Of a stretch of 64,000 nt of DNA, positions 20,074 to 28,613 are shown piece by piece. The notes under the pieces are model-generated. The model worked only from the letters and a program-made list of their open reading frames with translations, did no database searches and was not told the DNA's origin. This DNA comes from Qipengyuania pelagi (GTDB lineage: Bacteria > Pseudomonadota > Alphaproteobacteria > Sphingomonadales > Sphingomonadaceae). The translations under genes and the position numbers were made by a program. The number at the start of each line of letters is the position of its first letter. Position 1 is the first letter of the stretch. The stretch lies in NCBI RefSeq assembly GCF_009827295.1, contig NZ_WTYD01000001.1:744001-808000 (forward strand), written 5' to 3'.

Positions 20074-20651
20074 GCGTCGATCGCCTCGATGATCCGGCTC
20101 ACGGTCCGGTGGTGGGGACCGTCATCGGTCACGATATGGATATGGGCTTGCGCATAGCTGTCGCTGCGCTGTTCCTTCAGCTCCGCCAGAATCTTGGCCG
20201 GATCGCCTCCGCGCAAGAGCGGCCTGGTGTTGCGCCGACTGGTACGTTCTACCAAAGTTTCGAGATCGCAATCGAGCCATACCGCAACCCCCTTGTCGAG
20301 GATGAGCGCGCGCGTATCCGCATCGATGAAGGCGCCGCCGCCGGTTGCGATCACGCCCGCTTTCTCGCCCATCAGACGCGCGACGACCCGCCGTTCACCT
20401 TCGCGGAAATAGGCTTCGCCATGGGTTGCGAATATCTCCGACACGGTACGGTCGGCGGCGCGTTCGATCTCGTGATCGACATCGACGAAGGAGCGTTTCA
20501 GCGCCTCGGCCAGGCGCCGCCCGACAGTCGTCTTGCCGACACCCATCAGCCCGACCAGCACGATCGGCCGATCGAGCCGCGCCGCGAGGCTGCCGGACGA
20601 TGCGCGGGCCGATGTTGCGGAGGGAGAATGCGAGGATTGCGACTGGGTCAT
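20064..20651 (-). CDS. aroK: Shikimate kinase
   Basis: A 195-residue P-loop kinase that phosphorylates shikimate at O3. Walker A is GLMGVGKTTVGRRLA, the shikimate-site Asp and Arg lie in FVDVDHEIE and YFREGERR, and the GGGAF loop is in VIATGGGAF. I chose ATG 20651 (MTQSQSSHSPS); the frame is open far upstream, but that part is not kinase-like. About 25 extra N-terminal residues rich in Ser/Ala precede the domain. The region up to the divergent small gene at 20724 holds the promoters. Confidence 0.95.
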   Translation of the reverse strand: MTQSQSSHSPSATSARASSGSLAARLDRPIVLVGLMGVGKTTVGRRLAEALKRSFVDVDHEIERAADRTVSEIFATHGEAYFREGERRVVARLMGEKAGVIATGGGAFIDADTRALILDKGVAVWLDCDLETLVERTSRRNTRPLLRGGDPAKILAELKEQRSDSYAQAHIHIVTDDGPHHRTVSRIIEAIDAWL

Positions 20652-20723
20652 TGAAGGGTGGCTTAGATATGGGCTATCGGGCAGGCAAGCATGGCAAGTC
20701 TTGCATAGGTCAAAGCACAGATA

Positions 20724-20897
20724 ATGAAGGGACAGCGGATCGGAATGGTCGCCGCGCTCATTCTCCTCGTGGTTCTCGTCGTCGCATGGTTCGACGGCGG
20801 TGAGGAACCGCTGCGCCCGATCGAGGCGGCGGTCGACGTGCCCGAATTCGCGCCCGTACCGACATCGACTGCGGTGCAGCGGGGACCTGCGCGATGA
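20724..20897 (+). CDS. 57-residue single-pass membrane protein
   Basis: A short gene encoding MKGQRIGMVAALILLVVLVV followed by AWFDGGEEPLRPIEAA and a Pro-rich tail. It has one hydrophobic helix with a positive N terminus and an acidic outer part, so it is probably a type II inner-membrane peptide. The TGA overlaps the ATG of the next gene (ATGA), a coupling that supports it being real despite its size. No family recognised. It may work with the 626-residue exported protein downstream. Confidence 0.72.
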   Translation: MKGQRIGMVAALILLVVLVVAWFDGGEEPLRPIEAAVDVPEFAPVPTSTAVQRGPAR

Positions 20898-22774
20898 TCC
20901 GGGCCGGGACACGGGCCAAGAGACAGGCGTGGTGGGCTTGCGGGTCCGCGCTGGGCGTGCTGGCGCTGGGATCGTCGCTCGCGATCGCACAGGGGCAACC
21001 GGAAGATCTCTTGCCGCCGGGTTTCGAGGACCCCGCGCCAGGTCCGGCGCCGAGCCCGGCGCCCAGTCCGGCCCCTGCACCCGCCCCACGCCCCGCACCG
21101 AGCGCGACGGCGACCCAGTCGGGCGAGATCGTTCAGCCCATTCCGCAGTCGAGTCCGGCTAGTGCCCCACGGGCGAGCGATCTCGATCGCCTGCCGACCC
21201 TGCGCGAGCTGGAAAACCTTTCGACCGACGAGCTCGATCAATTGCTGGGATTGCGGCCCAGCGTGGACATTCCCGCCGCCGCGCAGCGCTCGACCGAGCG
21301 GGTCGGTGTCCTCTCCTTTGAGGAAGGGGGCATTCCTTCGGGTGCCTTCGCGCGCCAGCCTGCCGCACTGGTCCGGGCCGCACTCGCGGCGAGCACGGGG
21401 CCGGTCGTCTCGCGCTGGGGCCATATCCTGCTGCGCCGGGTCCTCGCCAGCAGGCTCGCCGCGCCGGACGGGATGGACCCGGTCGAATTCGCGGGGCTGC
21501 GCGCTCGCACGCTGAATGCGATGGGCGAGTTCGCAGCCGCGCGGGCTCTGGTGCAGGATGTCGATACCGCCAATTACGATCCACGCCTGACCGAGGCCGC
21601 GATCAATGCCTATATCGGCACGGCGGACATCGTCGGCGCCTGTCCGGTGGTCAGGATTGGGCGAATCGATCGAGACGATGCGCAGTGGCGGATGCTGGCG
21701 GGCATCTGCAACGCCTATGCGGGCGAAGCGACCCGCGCGGGCAACGATCTGCGCCGCCTCCTGAATACCGGGGCGGCCCCGCGCATCGATGCGCTTCTGG
21801 CGCAACGCTTTGCCGGGGCAGCGGGCAATGGCAGGCGCGGCGTCACGATCGAATGGGATGGTGTCGAGGACCTGACGCCGATTCGGTTCGCGCTCGCCAA
21901 TGCGGTGGGTGAGGCCATCCCCGATTCGCTCCAGGCCGGGATGGGGCCGTATTACCGCCTGTCCGCAGCGACCGCGCCTATGCTTCCTCTGCCGGAGCGG
22001 GCCGAAAGCGCCGAGTTCGCGGCGGCGCAAGGCGTCCTTTCGTCGCGCGCGATCATCGATCTCTATTCGCAGATTTTCGCCATCGAGGGAGTCGAGGGTG
22101 AACCCGGCGATCGGGCGACGCGCCTGCGCAGGGCCTATGTCGACAGCGATCCTGCGGCGCGCCTCTCCGCGATCCGCGAGATCTGGGGCGGCGCGCCCGA
22201 TGGGGAGACCTATGGGCGCTATGTCCTGACCTCCTATGCCGCGGCGCGAATGCCCGCCGACGAGGCGTTTGCCGACGATGCGGCGGGCTTGGTCTCGGCC
22301 ATGCTCACCGCCGGGCTCGACCGGGATGCGCAGCGCTGGATGGATACGGTGGATGGCGGATCGCTCGCCTGGGGCATCCTCGCGGCGGGCGTGCCGCAAT
22401 TCGACGGAACCGTCAGCGGCGGCGATCTGTCCGACTTCTTCGACAATGATCCGAGCGCGCGGCAGGCGAAATCGCGTCTGTTGGTGGCGGGGCTCGCCGG
22501 GCTGGGACGGATCGATGCTTCGGATGCGTCCGATTACAGCGAGGAGATGTCGCTCGGCCTTGGCCGCGAAAGCACCTGGTCGCGGGCGATCACGCGTGCG
22601 GCGCAGGTAGGCAATCCCGGCCTCGTCGCCGTGCTCGCCGGGCTCGGGATGCAGGGCAGCGGATGGGAGCGGATGACGCCGCTCCACCTCTATCATATCG
22701 TCCGCGCGCTCGATGCGGTGGGGATGAATGCCGAAGCCCGGATGATCGCTGCCGAAGCGGTCGCGCGCGCCTGA
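20894..22774 (+). CDS. Large exported alpha-helical protein of unknown function
   Basis: A 626-residue protein with a signal sequence (RAKRQAWWACGSALGVLALG, cleavage near AIAQG), then a Pro/Ala repeat linker (about residues 44-66), then a long Ala-rich helical region. The body contains segments such as LNAMGEFAAARALVQDVDTA that look like TPR/solenoid helices. It is likely periplasmic. ATG overlaps the small membrane gene and its TGA overlaps the xerD frame (CTGA). No enzymatic motif is seen. Confidence 0.82.
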   Translation: MIRAGTRAKRQAWWACGSALGVLALGSSLAIAQGQPEDLLPPGFEDPAPGPAPSPAPSPAPAPAPRPAPSATATQSGEIVQPIPQSSPASAPRASDLDRLPTLRELENLSTDELDQLLGLRPSVDIPAAAQRSTERVGVLSFEEGGIPSGAFARQPAALVRAALAASTGPVVSRWGHILLRRVLASRLAAPDGMDPVEFAGLRARTLNAMGEFAAARALVQDVDTANYDPRLTEAAINAYIGTADIVGACPVVRIGRIDRDDAQWRMLAGICNAYAGEATRAGNDLRRLLNTGAAPRIDALLAQRFAGAAGNGRRGVTIEWDGVEDLTPIRFALANAVGEAIPDSLQAGMGPYYRLSAATAPMLPLPERAESAEFAAAQGVLSSRAIIDLYSQIFAIEGVEGEPGDRATRLRRAYVDSDPAARLSAIREIWGGAPDGETYGRYVLTSYAAARMPADEAFADDAAGLVSAMLTAGLDRDAQRWMDTVDGGSLAWGILAAGVPQFDGTVSGGDLSDFFDNDPSARQAKSRLLVAGLAGLGRIDASDASDYSEEMSLGLGRESTWSRAITRAAQVGNPGLVAVLAGLGMQGSGWERMTPLHLYHIVRALDAVGMNAEARMIAAEAVARA

Positions 22775-23700
22775 CCCGTTTACCAAAACCGCCGCACGAC
22801 CCGATCGAGGATTTCCTCGCCATGCTCGCTGCCGAGCGTGGCGCTGCGACCAACACTCTTGCCGCCTATCGCCGCGATCTCGAACAGGCCCAGGCTTCGA
22901 TCGGGCCTTTGGGCGATGTGCAGAAAAGCGATCTGGCCAAGCTGGCCGATATCTGGTCCGCACTCGCGCCCGCCAGCATCGCACGCAAGGCTTCGGCTTT
23001 GCGCCAGTTCTACGGTTTCCTGATCGAGGAAGGCGTTCGCGGCGACGATCCCAGCGGCGCGCTTCCCAAGCCGCTCGCCCGCAGGCCCTTGCCGAAAATC
23101 CTTTCGCATACGCAGATCGAGGCCTTGTTCGACCGGGCCGAGTTCGAGGCGGAGGGCGAAACGCCTGCGGCGGTGCGCCTGCTCCTGATGCTCGAACTGC
23201 TCTATGGATCGGGCCTGCGCGCGAGTGAGCTGGTGGCGCTGCCATTAGCGGCGGTGCCGCGTGATGCGCCTTTTCTGACTCTGACAGGGAAGGGGGGGCA
23301 GGCGCGCATGGTCCCCGTCAGCGAACGGGCGAAGCGGGTGATGACGCGCTGGCTCGCTCTGCGCGAGGCGGGGAGCCGCCATCTCTTTCCCTCGCGCAAT
23401 GGAAGGCATCTCAGCCGGGTGCGGCTGTTTCAATTGTTGAAGGCGCTTGCGATGCGGGCCGATATTCCGCCCGAAGCGATCAGCCCGCACGTATTGCGCC
23501 ATGCCTTTGCGACCCATCTGCTCGAGGGCGGGGCGGATCTGCGTGTTCTCCAGACCATGCTTGGCCATGCGGATATCGCGACGACGCAGATCTACACCCA
23601 TGTCGATGCCGCAAGGCTCGTAAAGCTGGTGAACGAGCGCCATCCGCTGGGCGCAGGCTACGATCGAGCGCAGCTTGCGCGTTCGCGAGGGGGCGAGTAA
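22771..23700 (+). CDS. xerD: Tyrosine recombinase XerD
   Basis: Resolves chromosome dimers at dif together with XerC. The N-terminal SAM-like domain ([17 protein letters not shown]) is followed by the catalytic domain with Arg in [28 protein letters not shown] (His-x-x-Arg), GHADIA and Tyr in TTQIYTHV. No usual start codon precedes the conserved N terminus except ATG 22663, deep inside the previous gene. CTG 22771, overlapping the previous TGA, gives a normal 309-residue protein and is my choice. ATG 22822 would cut into the domain. Confidence 0.92.
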   Translation: MTRLPKPPHDPIEDFLAMLAAERGAATNTLAAYRRDLEQAQASIGPLGDVQKSDLAKLADIWSALAPASIARKASALRQFYGFLIEEGVRGDDPSGALPKPLARRPLPKILSHTQIEALFDRAEFEAEGETPAAVRLLLMLELLYGSGLRASELVALPLAAVPRDAPFLTLTGKGGQARMVPVSERAKRVMTRWLALREAGSRHLFPSRNGRHLSRVRLFQLLKALAMRADIPPEAISPHVLRHAFATHLLEGGADLRVLQTMLGHADIATTQIYTHVDAARLVKLVNERHPLGAGYDRAQLARSRGGE

Positions 23701-23710
23701 CGCGCCTGCG

Positions 23711-24655
23711 ATGATTTCCTATCTCGAATTCGAAAAACCCGTTGCCCAGCTCGAAGGGCGTCTGGCCGATCTGCGTGAAGCGGCGCAGGGAGACGGAGTC
23801 GATATCGGCTCCGAGCTGAAGAGGCTCGAAACCAAGAGCGCCGAGATGCTGGCGGAGCTGTATGGCTCGTTGACTCCCTGGCAGAAGACGCAGGTGGCGC
23901 GCCACCCGATGCGGCCGCATTTCCGCGACTATATCGAGCACACCTTCGACGAGTTCGTACCGCTCGGCGGCGATCGCTCCTATGGGGACGATCAGGCCAT
24001 TCTCGGCGGGTTCGCCATGCTGGATGGGCGGCGCGTGGTGCTGATCGGCCATGAAAAGGGCCACGATACGGCGAGCCGGATCAAGCACAATTTCGGCATG
24101 GGCAAGCCCGAGGGCTATCGCAAGGCGATCCGGCTCATGGAGCTTGCCGGGCGCTTCGGCCTGCCGGTGGTCACTCTCGTCGATACGTCCGGCGCCTTTC
24201 CGGGCGTGGAGGCCGAGGAACGCGGCCAGGCCGAAGCGATCGCACGCGCGACCGAGGCTTGCCTTGCCTTGCCGGTCCCGATGGTGGCGACCATCGTGGG
24301 GGAAGGCGGATCGGGCGGTGCGGTGGCTCTGGCGAGCGCGGAGCGCGTCCTGATGCTGGAACACGCGGTCTATTCGGTGATCTCGCCCGAAGGATGCGCT
24401 TCTATTCTGTGGCGGACCGCGGAAAAGGCCCCCGACGCCGCCGAAGCGATGCGGGTCACCGCGCAACAGCTCGCCAAGTTGAACGTCATTGACCGTATCG
24501 TGCCCGAGCCTTTGGGCGGGGCGCATCGCGACGTGCGCAAGACCGCCGAGACCCTTGGCCAGATCATCGGCGAGGAACTCGACATGCTCGGCCAGAAAAC
24601 GCCGGACGAATTGCGCCGGATGCGCGAAGATCGCTTCCTGACGATGGCTGGCTGA
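23711..24655 (+). CDS. accA: Acetyl-CoA carboxylase carboxyltransferase alpha subunit
   Basis: A 314-residue subunit that, with AccD, transfers carboxyl from biotin to acetyl-CoA for fatty acid synthesis. It starts [18 protein letters not shown] as the family does, with [27 protein letters not shown] and [13 protein letters not shown] as core motifs. The ATG lies 10 bases after the xerD stop, so they may be cotranscribed. The gap to the next gene holds a short inverted repeat ACGGGA/TCCCGT. Confidence 0.96.
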   Translation: MISYLEFEKPVAQLEGRLADLREAAQGDGVDIGSELKRLETKSAEMLAELYGSLTPWQKTQVARHPMRPHFRDYIEHTFDEFVPLGGDRSYGDDQAILGGFAMLDGRRVVLIGHEKGHDTASRIKHNFGMGKPEGYRKAIRLMELAGRFGLPVVTLVDTSGAFPGVEAEERGQAEAIARATEACLALPVPMVATIVGEGGSGGAVALASAERVLMLEHAVYSVISPEGCASILWRTAEKAPDAAEAMRVTAQQLAKLNVIDRIVPEPLGGAHRDVRKTAETLGQIIGEELDMLGQKTPDELRRMREDRFLTMAG

Positions 24656-24765
24656 CACCCGCTTGCTGAACGACAACGGGAACAAGCCATCCCGTTCAGG
24701 TTTCTCCCTGCATAGATGAGCGCCGCGACACAGGGTCGCGGACGAATTTTGCAAGGGGGTATCCC

Positions 24766-26232
24766 ATGAAGAACCTGAAAGCCCTGGCTGTTTCGAGCAC
24801 CGCGACACTTGCGCTCGCTCTCGGCGGATGCGCAACCGCCGGCAATATTCCGAGTGCTTCGGCGCCGATCACGCAGAGCGAAGCGCAAATGGGTGCGCAG
24901 GCGCATCCCCAATTGCTGCAGGAATTCGGCGGGGCGATGACCGGCCCGCAGGCGCAATATGTCGAGCAGGTGGGCAAGAACATCGCCGTCCAGTCGGGCC
25001 TCGGCAATGCGCGCGACAGCTTCACCGTCTCGCTGCTTAACAGCCCGGTGAACAACGCTTTCGCGATCCCCGGAGGATACGTCTACACGACTCGCCAGCT
25101 GGTCGCGCTGATGGACAATGAAGCCGAACTCGCCGCCGTGCTTGGCCACGAGGTCGGCCACGTCGCCGCCCGCCATTCGCAGCGCCGCCAGGCCAATGCG
25201 CAGCGCAATTCGCTGCTTGGTCTGCTTGGCGCCGTGGTCGGTTCGGTCGTCGGTGGCGGCATCGGCCAGCAGCTCGGCCAGGCCGCCATGCAGGGTTCGC
25301 AGCTGCTGACTCTCAGCTTTTCGCGCAGTCAGGAAACGGAGGCCGACCGGCTTGGCATCCGGTATCTGCAGGGCGCGGGCTATGATCCCAACGCCATGTC
25401 GACCGTGCTCGCCAGCCTCGCGGCGCAGAACTCGCTCGATGCGCAATTGCAGGGTCGGGGCGATGCGCGTCTTCCCGAATGGGCATCGACCCACCCCGAT
25501 CCCGCCAGCCGCGTTCGTGAAGCCGCCAGCCTGACGCAAGGCATGACCGGCGTGACCAATACCGACACCTTCCTGACCCGCATCGACGGGCTGCTCTATG
25601 GTGACGATCCCGCGCAGGGGGTGATCGAGGGCAACCAGTTCATCCACCCGCAAATGCGGCTGGCCTTCTCCGCGCCGCAGGGCTTCTACATGGTCAACGG
25701 CACCTCGGCGGTCAGCATCCAGGGGCAGGGCGGTCAGGCGCAGCTGTCGCTTGCGCAGTATAACGGCAATCTCGACAATTACGTGCGCAACGTGTTCGCG
25801 GCGCTTGGTGGCAACCAGCAGCGACTGGCACCGCAATCGATCCAGCGTACGACCGTCAACGGTATTCCCGCAGCTTATGGGACGGCGCGCGTCAACAGCG
25901 GCAACGGGCAGGTGGATGTGGCCGTCTTCGCCTACGAATTCGCGCCCGATCGCGCCTATCATTTCCAGGCGATTACGCCCGTAGGCCGAATGGGCACATT
26001 TACGCCCATGTTCAATTCGATGCGCCGGGTGACGGCGAGCGAAGCGGCGAATGTGATCCCGCGTCGACTCGAGGTGGTGACCGTGCGCAGCGGCGACACG
26101 ATCCAGTCGCTGTCGCGGCGTATGGCGTATACCAATGGCCAGGAAGCGCGTTTCCGGGTGCTCAACTCGCTCGACAGCAATGCCCAGCTGCGAGCGGGGC
26201 AGAAGGTCAAGCTGGTCGTTCGCGGCAGCTAG
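24766..26232 (+). CDS. M48 family metalloprotease lipoprotein with C-terminal LysM
   Basis: A 488-residue exported Zn protease of the BepA/LoiP type, likely in envelope quality control. The signal ends in lipobox LGGC. The zinc motif is HEVGH in ELAAVLGHEVGHVAARHS, with the third ligand in SQETEADRLGIRY. The C terminus carries a LysM-like module (VTVRSGDTIQSLSRRM ... LRAGQKVKLV). AAGGGGG precedes the ATG. Upstream, GGAAC is followed after 16 bases by GTT, a near but imperfect match to a general-stress sigma EcfG promoter. Confidence 0.92.
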   Translation: MKNLKALAVSSTATLALALGGCATAGNIPSASAPITQSEAQMGAQAHPQLLQEFGGAMTGPQAQYVEQVGKNIAVQSGLGNARDSFTVSLLNSPVNNAFAIPGGYVYTTRQLVALMDNEAELAAVLGHEVGHVAARHSQRRQANAQRNSLLGLLGAVVGSVVGGGIGQQLGQAAMQGSQLLTLSFSRSQETEADRLGIRYLQGAGYDPNAMSTVLASLAAQNSLDAQLQGRGDARLPEWASTHPDPASRVREAASLTQGMTGVTNTDTFLTRIDGLLYGDDPAQGVIEGNQFIHPQMRLAFSAPQGFYMVNGTSAVSIQGQGGQAQLSLAQYNGNLDNYVRNVFAALGGNQQRLAPQSIQRTTVNGIPAAYGTARVNSGNGQVDVAVFAYEFAPDRAYHFQAITPVGRMGTFTPMFNSMRRVTASEAANVIPRRLEVVTVRSGDTIQSLSRRMAYTNGQEARFRVLNSLDSNAQLRAGQKVKLVVRGS

Positions 26233-26264
26233 GCCGGACAATCGCCTTCACCGCATACGAGAAA

Positions 26265-26294
26265 GGCGGCGGGATCGCTCCCGCCGCCTTTTTT
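26265..26294 (+). terminator. Rho-independent terminator after the M48 protease gene
   Basis: A perfect 10-bp stem GGCGGCGGGA/TCCCGCCGCC (26265-26274 and 26279-26288) with tetraloop TCGC is followed by TTTTTT. On the minus strand it ends in only TTT, so it may serve the pilin genes less efficiently. Confidence 0.92.
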
Positions 26295-26313
26295 ATCTTC
26301 GGTTCTAAAAGGC

Positions 26314-26481
26314 TTACGAGCCGCTCATCGCCGTGGTCACGTCGTTGAACGTGGTCGAAAGCTGGTCGCCCAGGCTCGACATGGCGGTGATCGCGGCAAC
26401 CGCGATCAGGGCGGCGATCAGGCCGTATTCGATGGCGGTCGCGCCTTCTTCGTCCTTGCGGAACTTCTTGATGAACTTCAT
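26314..26481 (-). CDS. Flp-family type IVb prepilin
   Basis: A 55-residue prepilin. MKFIKKFRKDEEGATAIEYG contains the cleavage site after Gly with Glu-Tyr at mature positions 5 and 6 (G|ATAIEY), followed by one hydrophobic helix LIAALIAVAAITAM and a short polar tail. Flp pilins are processed by TadV/CpaA and assembled by the Tad machinery, none of which is in this window. AGGAGAC lies upstream on the minus strand. A second pilin gene lies upstream on the same strand. Confidence 0.93.
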   Translation of the reverse strand: MKFIKKFRKDEEGATAIEYGLIAALIAVAAITAMSSLGDQLSTTFNDVTTAMSGS

Positions 26482-26593
26482 TGGTCGTCTCCTGGTTCTG
26501 TCTTCGGTAACCCGCCCCGTCCCGTCGCAAACCGGGATCAGGTCTGTCCCTTATCGACGGGGAAGGTTTATATTTTCCTAAGGGGCAGCGGCT

Positions 26594-26797
26594 TTAATTG
26601 GCGCTGGCTTTGACGATGGTGTCGGACATGTCGTTCCACATCTCGGTCGCGTTCACACCGAAAGCGCTGACGGCACCGATCATCGCCAAGAAGATCATGG
26701 CCAGGATCATGCCATACTCGACTGCTGTGGCGCCTCGCTGGTCTCTTCCGAATTTGGGCCGAGATCTGGACCGAAACTTGGCTTTTGCGATTGGCAC
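26594..26797 (-). CDS. Second Flp-family prepilin
   Basis: A prepilin of about 67 residues with RDQRGATAVEYGMILAMIFL, keeping the G|ATAVEY processing site and the hydrophobic helix, and a different tail (FGVNATEMWNDMSDTIVKAS). The start is uncertain: GTG 26797 has AGGGG at good spacing, GTG 26803 is an alternative, and the frame is open further upstream. The basic leader (KFRSRSRPKFGR) is longer than in the downstream pilin. Divergent from the Nudix gene. Confidence 0.83.
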   Translation of the reverse strand: MPIAKAKFRSRSRPKFGRDQRGATAVEYGMILAMIFLAMIGAVSAFGVNATEMWNDMSDTIVKASAN

Positions 26798-26884
26798 CGG
26801 CACTATCCCCTGGTTGGTGGCGTCCCTCGGACCGGCGCATTTAATCGGCACAGACTTAAGAAAATGTTGAGGGAAGCGGCTGAG

Positions 26885-27331
26885 GTGGAAAGAAATCCGA
26901 CATGGCTGTGCGTCGTCGCCGGGCTCCTGATCGATCCGCAGGGTCGCTGGCTGATGCATCGGCGCCCGTGGGACAAGGCGCATGGCGGATTGTGGGAATT
27001 TCCCGGCGGCAAGGTCGAACCGGGAGAGACGCCGGAGGCGGCGCTGGTTCGCGAGCTCGGCGAAGAGCTGGATATTTCCATCGATCCCCGTTGGATCGAG
27101 CCGCTTGCCTTCGCCTCGGAGGGTTCGAAAGCAGGCGGCCGCCCCATCACGCTCCTGCTGTATCTCGTCCGTCAGTGGGAAGGGACGCCGCGCGCCGTCG
27201 AGGGAGGGGCGATCGGGTGGAATCGCCCCGACGCGGCTGCGAAACTCGAAAAACCGCCGCTCGATGTCGCCCTGTTCACGAAGGCTCGCGCCCTCGTTCC
27301 GCCCGCAGAGAACGCGGCCGGGCGGGGCTGA
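26885..27331 (+). CDS. mutT: MutT-type Nudix hydrolase (8-oxo-dGTP diphosphatase-like)
   Basis: A 148-residue Nudix protein that probably removes 8-oxo-dGTP. The Nudix box is GGKVEPGETPEAALVRELGEEL, preceded by RWLMHRRPWDKAHGGLWEFP as in MutT. The box ends in Asp where Gly is usual (GEELDI). I chose GTG 26885 (MERNPTWLCVV), which has GAGGGA upstream and matches family starts; ATG 26864 adds seven residues. MutT specificity is inferred from overall pattern only. Confidence 0.87.
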   Translation: MERNPTWLCVVAGLLIDPQGRWLMHRRPWDKAHGGLWEFPGGKVEPGETPEAALVRELGEELDISIDPRWIEPLAFASEGSKAGGRPITLLLYLVRQWEGTPRAVEGGAIGWNRPDAAAKLEKPPLDVALFTKARALVPPAENAAGRG

Positions 27332-27405
27332 GACGTCTCAAGCGAAAAAACCGCCGCTTTGCGGTTGCCATGCGCGAAAGCCCTGCTATGTGACGCCCCT
27401 CCAGC

Positions 27406-27482
27406 GCGCCCGTAGCTCAGCTGGATAGAGTACCTGACTACGAATCAGGTGGTCGGAGGTTCGAATCCTTCCGGGCGCGCCA
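27406..27482 (+). tRNA. tRNA-Arg (anticodon ACG)
   Basis: A full cloverleaf of 77 bases. The acceptor GCGCCCG pairs with CGGGCGC, D arm GCTCAGCTGGATAGAGT, anticodon stem CTGAC with loop TACGAAT-like bases placing ACG at the anticodon, T arm GGAGGTTCGAATCCTTCC, and discriminator G with encoded CCA. ACG (read as ICG) decodes CGN arginine codons. Confidence 0.97.
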
Positions 27483-27493
27483 AAGGTTTCAAG

Positions 27494-27533
27494 ACAGCGC
27501 ATCGGTGCCGAAAGGTTCCGGTGCGCTGTTCGT
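27494..27533 (+). terminator. Hairpin after tRNA-Arg
   Basis: A 12-bp stem with one G-T pair (27494-27505 with 27518-27529, ACAGCGCATCGG/CCGGTGCGCTGT) follows the tRNA by 11 bases and is followed by TCGTTTG. It is a plausible tRNA terminator or processing hairpin with a weak T tract. Confidence 0.55.
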
Positions 27534-27578
27534 TTGAAGCCTACGATCACGGCAGCGTTCGCGGGCAGAAGCTGCCGG

Positions 27579-27971
27579 TTAAGCCTCGTCTTCGAGCCGG
27601 TGCATGTCCTCGTCGCTGAACCCGAAATGGTGGCCCGCCTCGTGGATCACGACATGGCGGACGAGCTCTTCGAGTCCCACGCCCGTTTCCTCCATCTCCG
27701 CGATCAGCGGCTGGCGGAACAGCCAGATGCGCGGCGGCATATCGCCACTTTCCCAGATGGATTTGTCCGGCAGCGGACGCCCTTCGTAAAGCCCCGACAA
27801 ATGCCATTTCTCGTCCATATCGACCGAGGCGAGCTGTTCGGGCGTCGCGAAATCGGTGACGCGCATCACCACCCGGCCCAGCTGCTCGCGAAAGGCGGCG
27901 GGAAGGTTGGCGAGAACCTGCTCGGCCATCCGCTGCATCGTTTCTTCGCTGGGGTGCTCGGTCGCAGTCAT
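27579..27971 (-). CDS. Small zincin-like metallopeptidase (PF06262 type)
   Basis: A 130-residue minimal metalloprotease. The zinc motif VIHEAGHHFGFSDEDMHRLE follows HExxHxxGxSD near the C terminus, as in the short alphaproteobacterial and actinobacterial family with no known substrate. I chose ATG 27971 (MTATEHPSEETMQRMAEQ); the frame remains open upstream, but that region is the promoter area of the divergent hemerythrin gene. It is a soluble protein with no signal sequence. Confidence 0.88.
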   Translation of the reverse strand: MTATEHPSEETMQRMAEQVLANLPAAFREQLGRVVMRVTDFATPEQLASVDMDEKWHLSGLYEGRPLPDKSIWESGDMPPRIWLFRQPLIAEMEETGVGLEELVRHVVIHEAGHHFGFSDEDMHRLEDEA

Positions 27972-28038
27972 GGATCGGATATGTGGCGCGCGCAGATCAT
28001 CCGCAAGATCAGGACAAAGGGGTTCAATGCATGGCCCC

Positions 28039-28063
28039 GGAACATCGTGGGCGTTCGCATGTT
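28039..28063 (+). promoter_or_regulatory. Candidate EcfG (general stress sigma) promoter
   Basis: GGAAC (28039-28043) is followed after 17 bases by GTTT (28061). This is close to the alphaproteobacterial EcfG pattern GGAAC-N16/17-CGTT, with T in place of the C. It lies about 43 bases upstream of the hemerythrin-protein ATG. A short match like this can occur by chance. Confidence 0.4.
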
Positions 28064-28105
28064 TGACCTGCGAACCGAAGCCATCCCGAAAGAGGACGTC
28101 CGATA

Positions 28106-28597
28106 ATGGCCCAGACACACGAAATCTTCGCGACACTCGAACGCGATCACGATCGCCATCGCGAATTGCTCGACCGGCTTCTCGAGACCAGCGGAGACAG
28201 CGACGAGCGCGAAACGCTGTTCACGGAGCTGACCCGCGAGCTCAAATCACACGCCGCTGCCGAGGAGCAGGCGCTCTATTCGACCATGCTGCGCAAGCCC
28301 CCGACAACTGGCGAGACCCGCCATTCGGTCGCCGAGCATCACGAGATCGAGGAAGCGCTCAACGATCTGGCCGCGACCGATATGGCCAGCGGGGCCTGGT
28401 TGCAGAAATTCAAGGATTTCGATCACCAGTACCGCCATCATATCAACGAAGAGGAAGAGGACCACTTCCCCGACTTCGCCAAATATCTCGACGATAAGGA
28501 CCGCGAGCACATGCGCTCGGTTTTCGAGCGGCGGAAGAAGGAGGAGAAGGCCGAGGCCGAGGTGACACCTGAGAAAAAGGAAGACGCCAAGGAATAG
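28106..28597 (+). CDS. Hemerythrin HHE-domain protein
   Basis: A 163-residue four-helix bundle protein. Likely iron ligands are in DHDRHRELLDRLLE, SHAAAEEQALYS, VAEHHEIEEAL and HHINEEEEDHFPDF. The C-terminal tail is a run of Lys and Glu (RRKKEEKAEAEVTPEKKED), probably helical and disordered. HHE proteins bind oxygen, NO or serve in oxidative/general stress. The gene starts a probable transcript with the phospholipase D and folE genes. Confidence 0.9.
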   Translation: MAQTHEIFATLERDHDRHRELLDRLLETSGDSDERETLFTELTRELKSHAAAEEQALYSTMLRKPPTTGETRHSVAEHHEIEEALNDLAATDMASGAWLQKFKDFDHQYRHHINEEEEDHFPDFAKYLDDKDREHMRSVFERRKKEEKAEAEVTPEKKEDAKE

Positions 28598-28613
28598 TAT
28601 TCTAGTGGGGGGC

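Noticed and set aside
22771..23700. Phage or integron integrase
   Set aside because: Sequence and accA/aroK context match housekeeping XerD. No att site, phage genes or tRNA target lie beside it.
24660..24700. EcfG promoter upstream of the M48 protease gene
   Set aside because: GGAAC is followed by GTT after 16 bases with G before it, one base short of the usual spacing, and it overlaps an inverted repeat. Mentioned only as a weak possibility.
27340..27365. Intrinsic terminator on the minus strand (hairpin followed by T6) before tRNA-Arg
   Set aside because: The stem is only about 5 bp, and no minus-strand gene ends there without crossing the tRNA in antisense.
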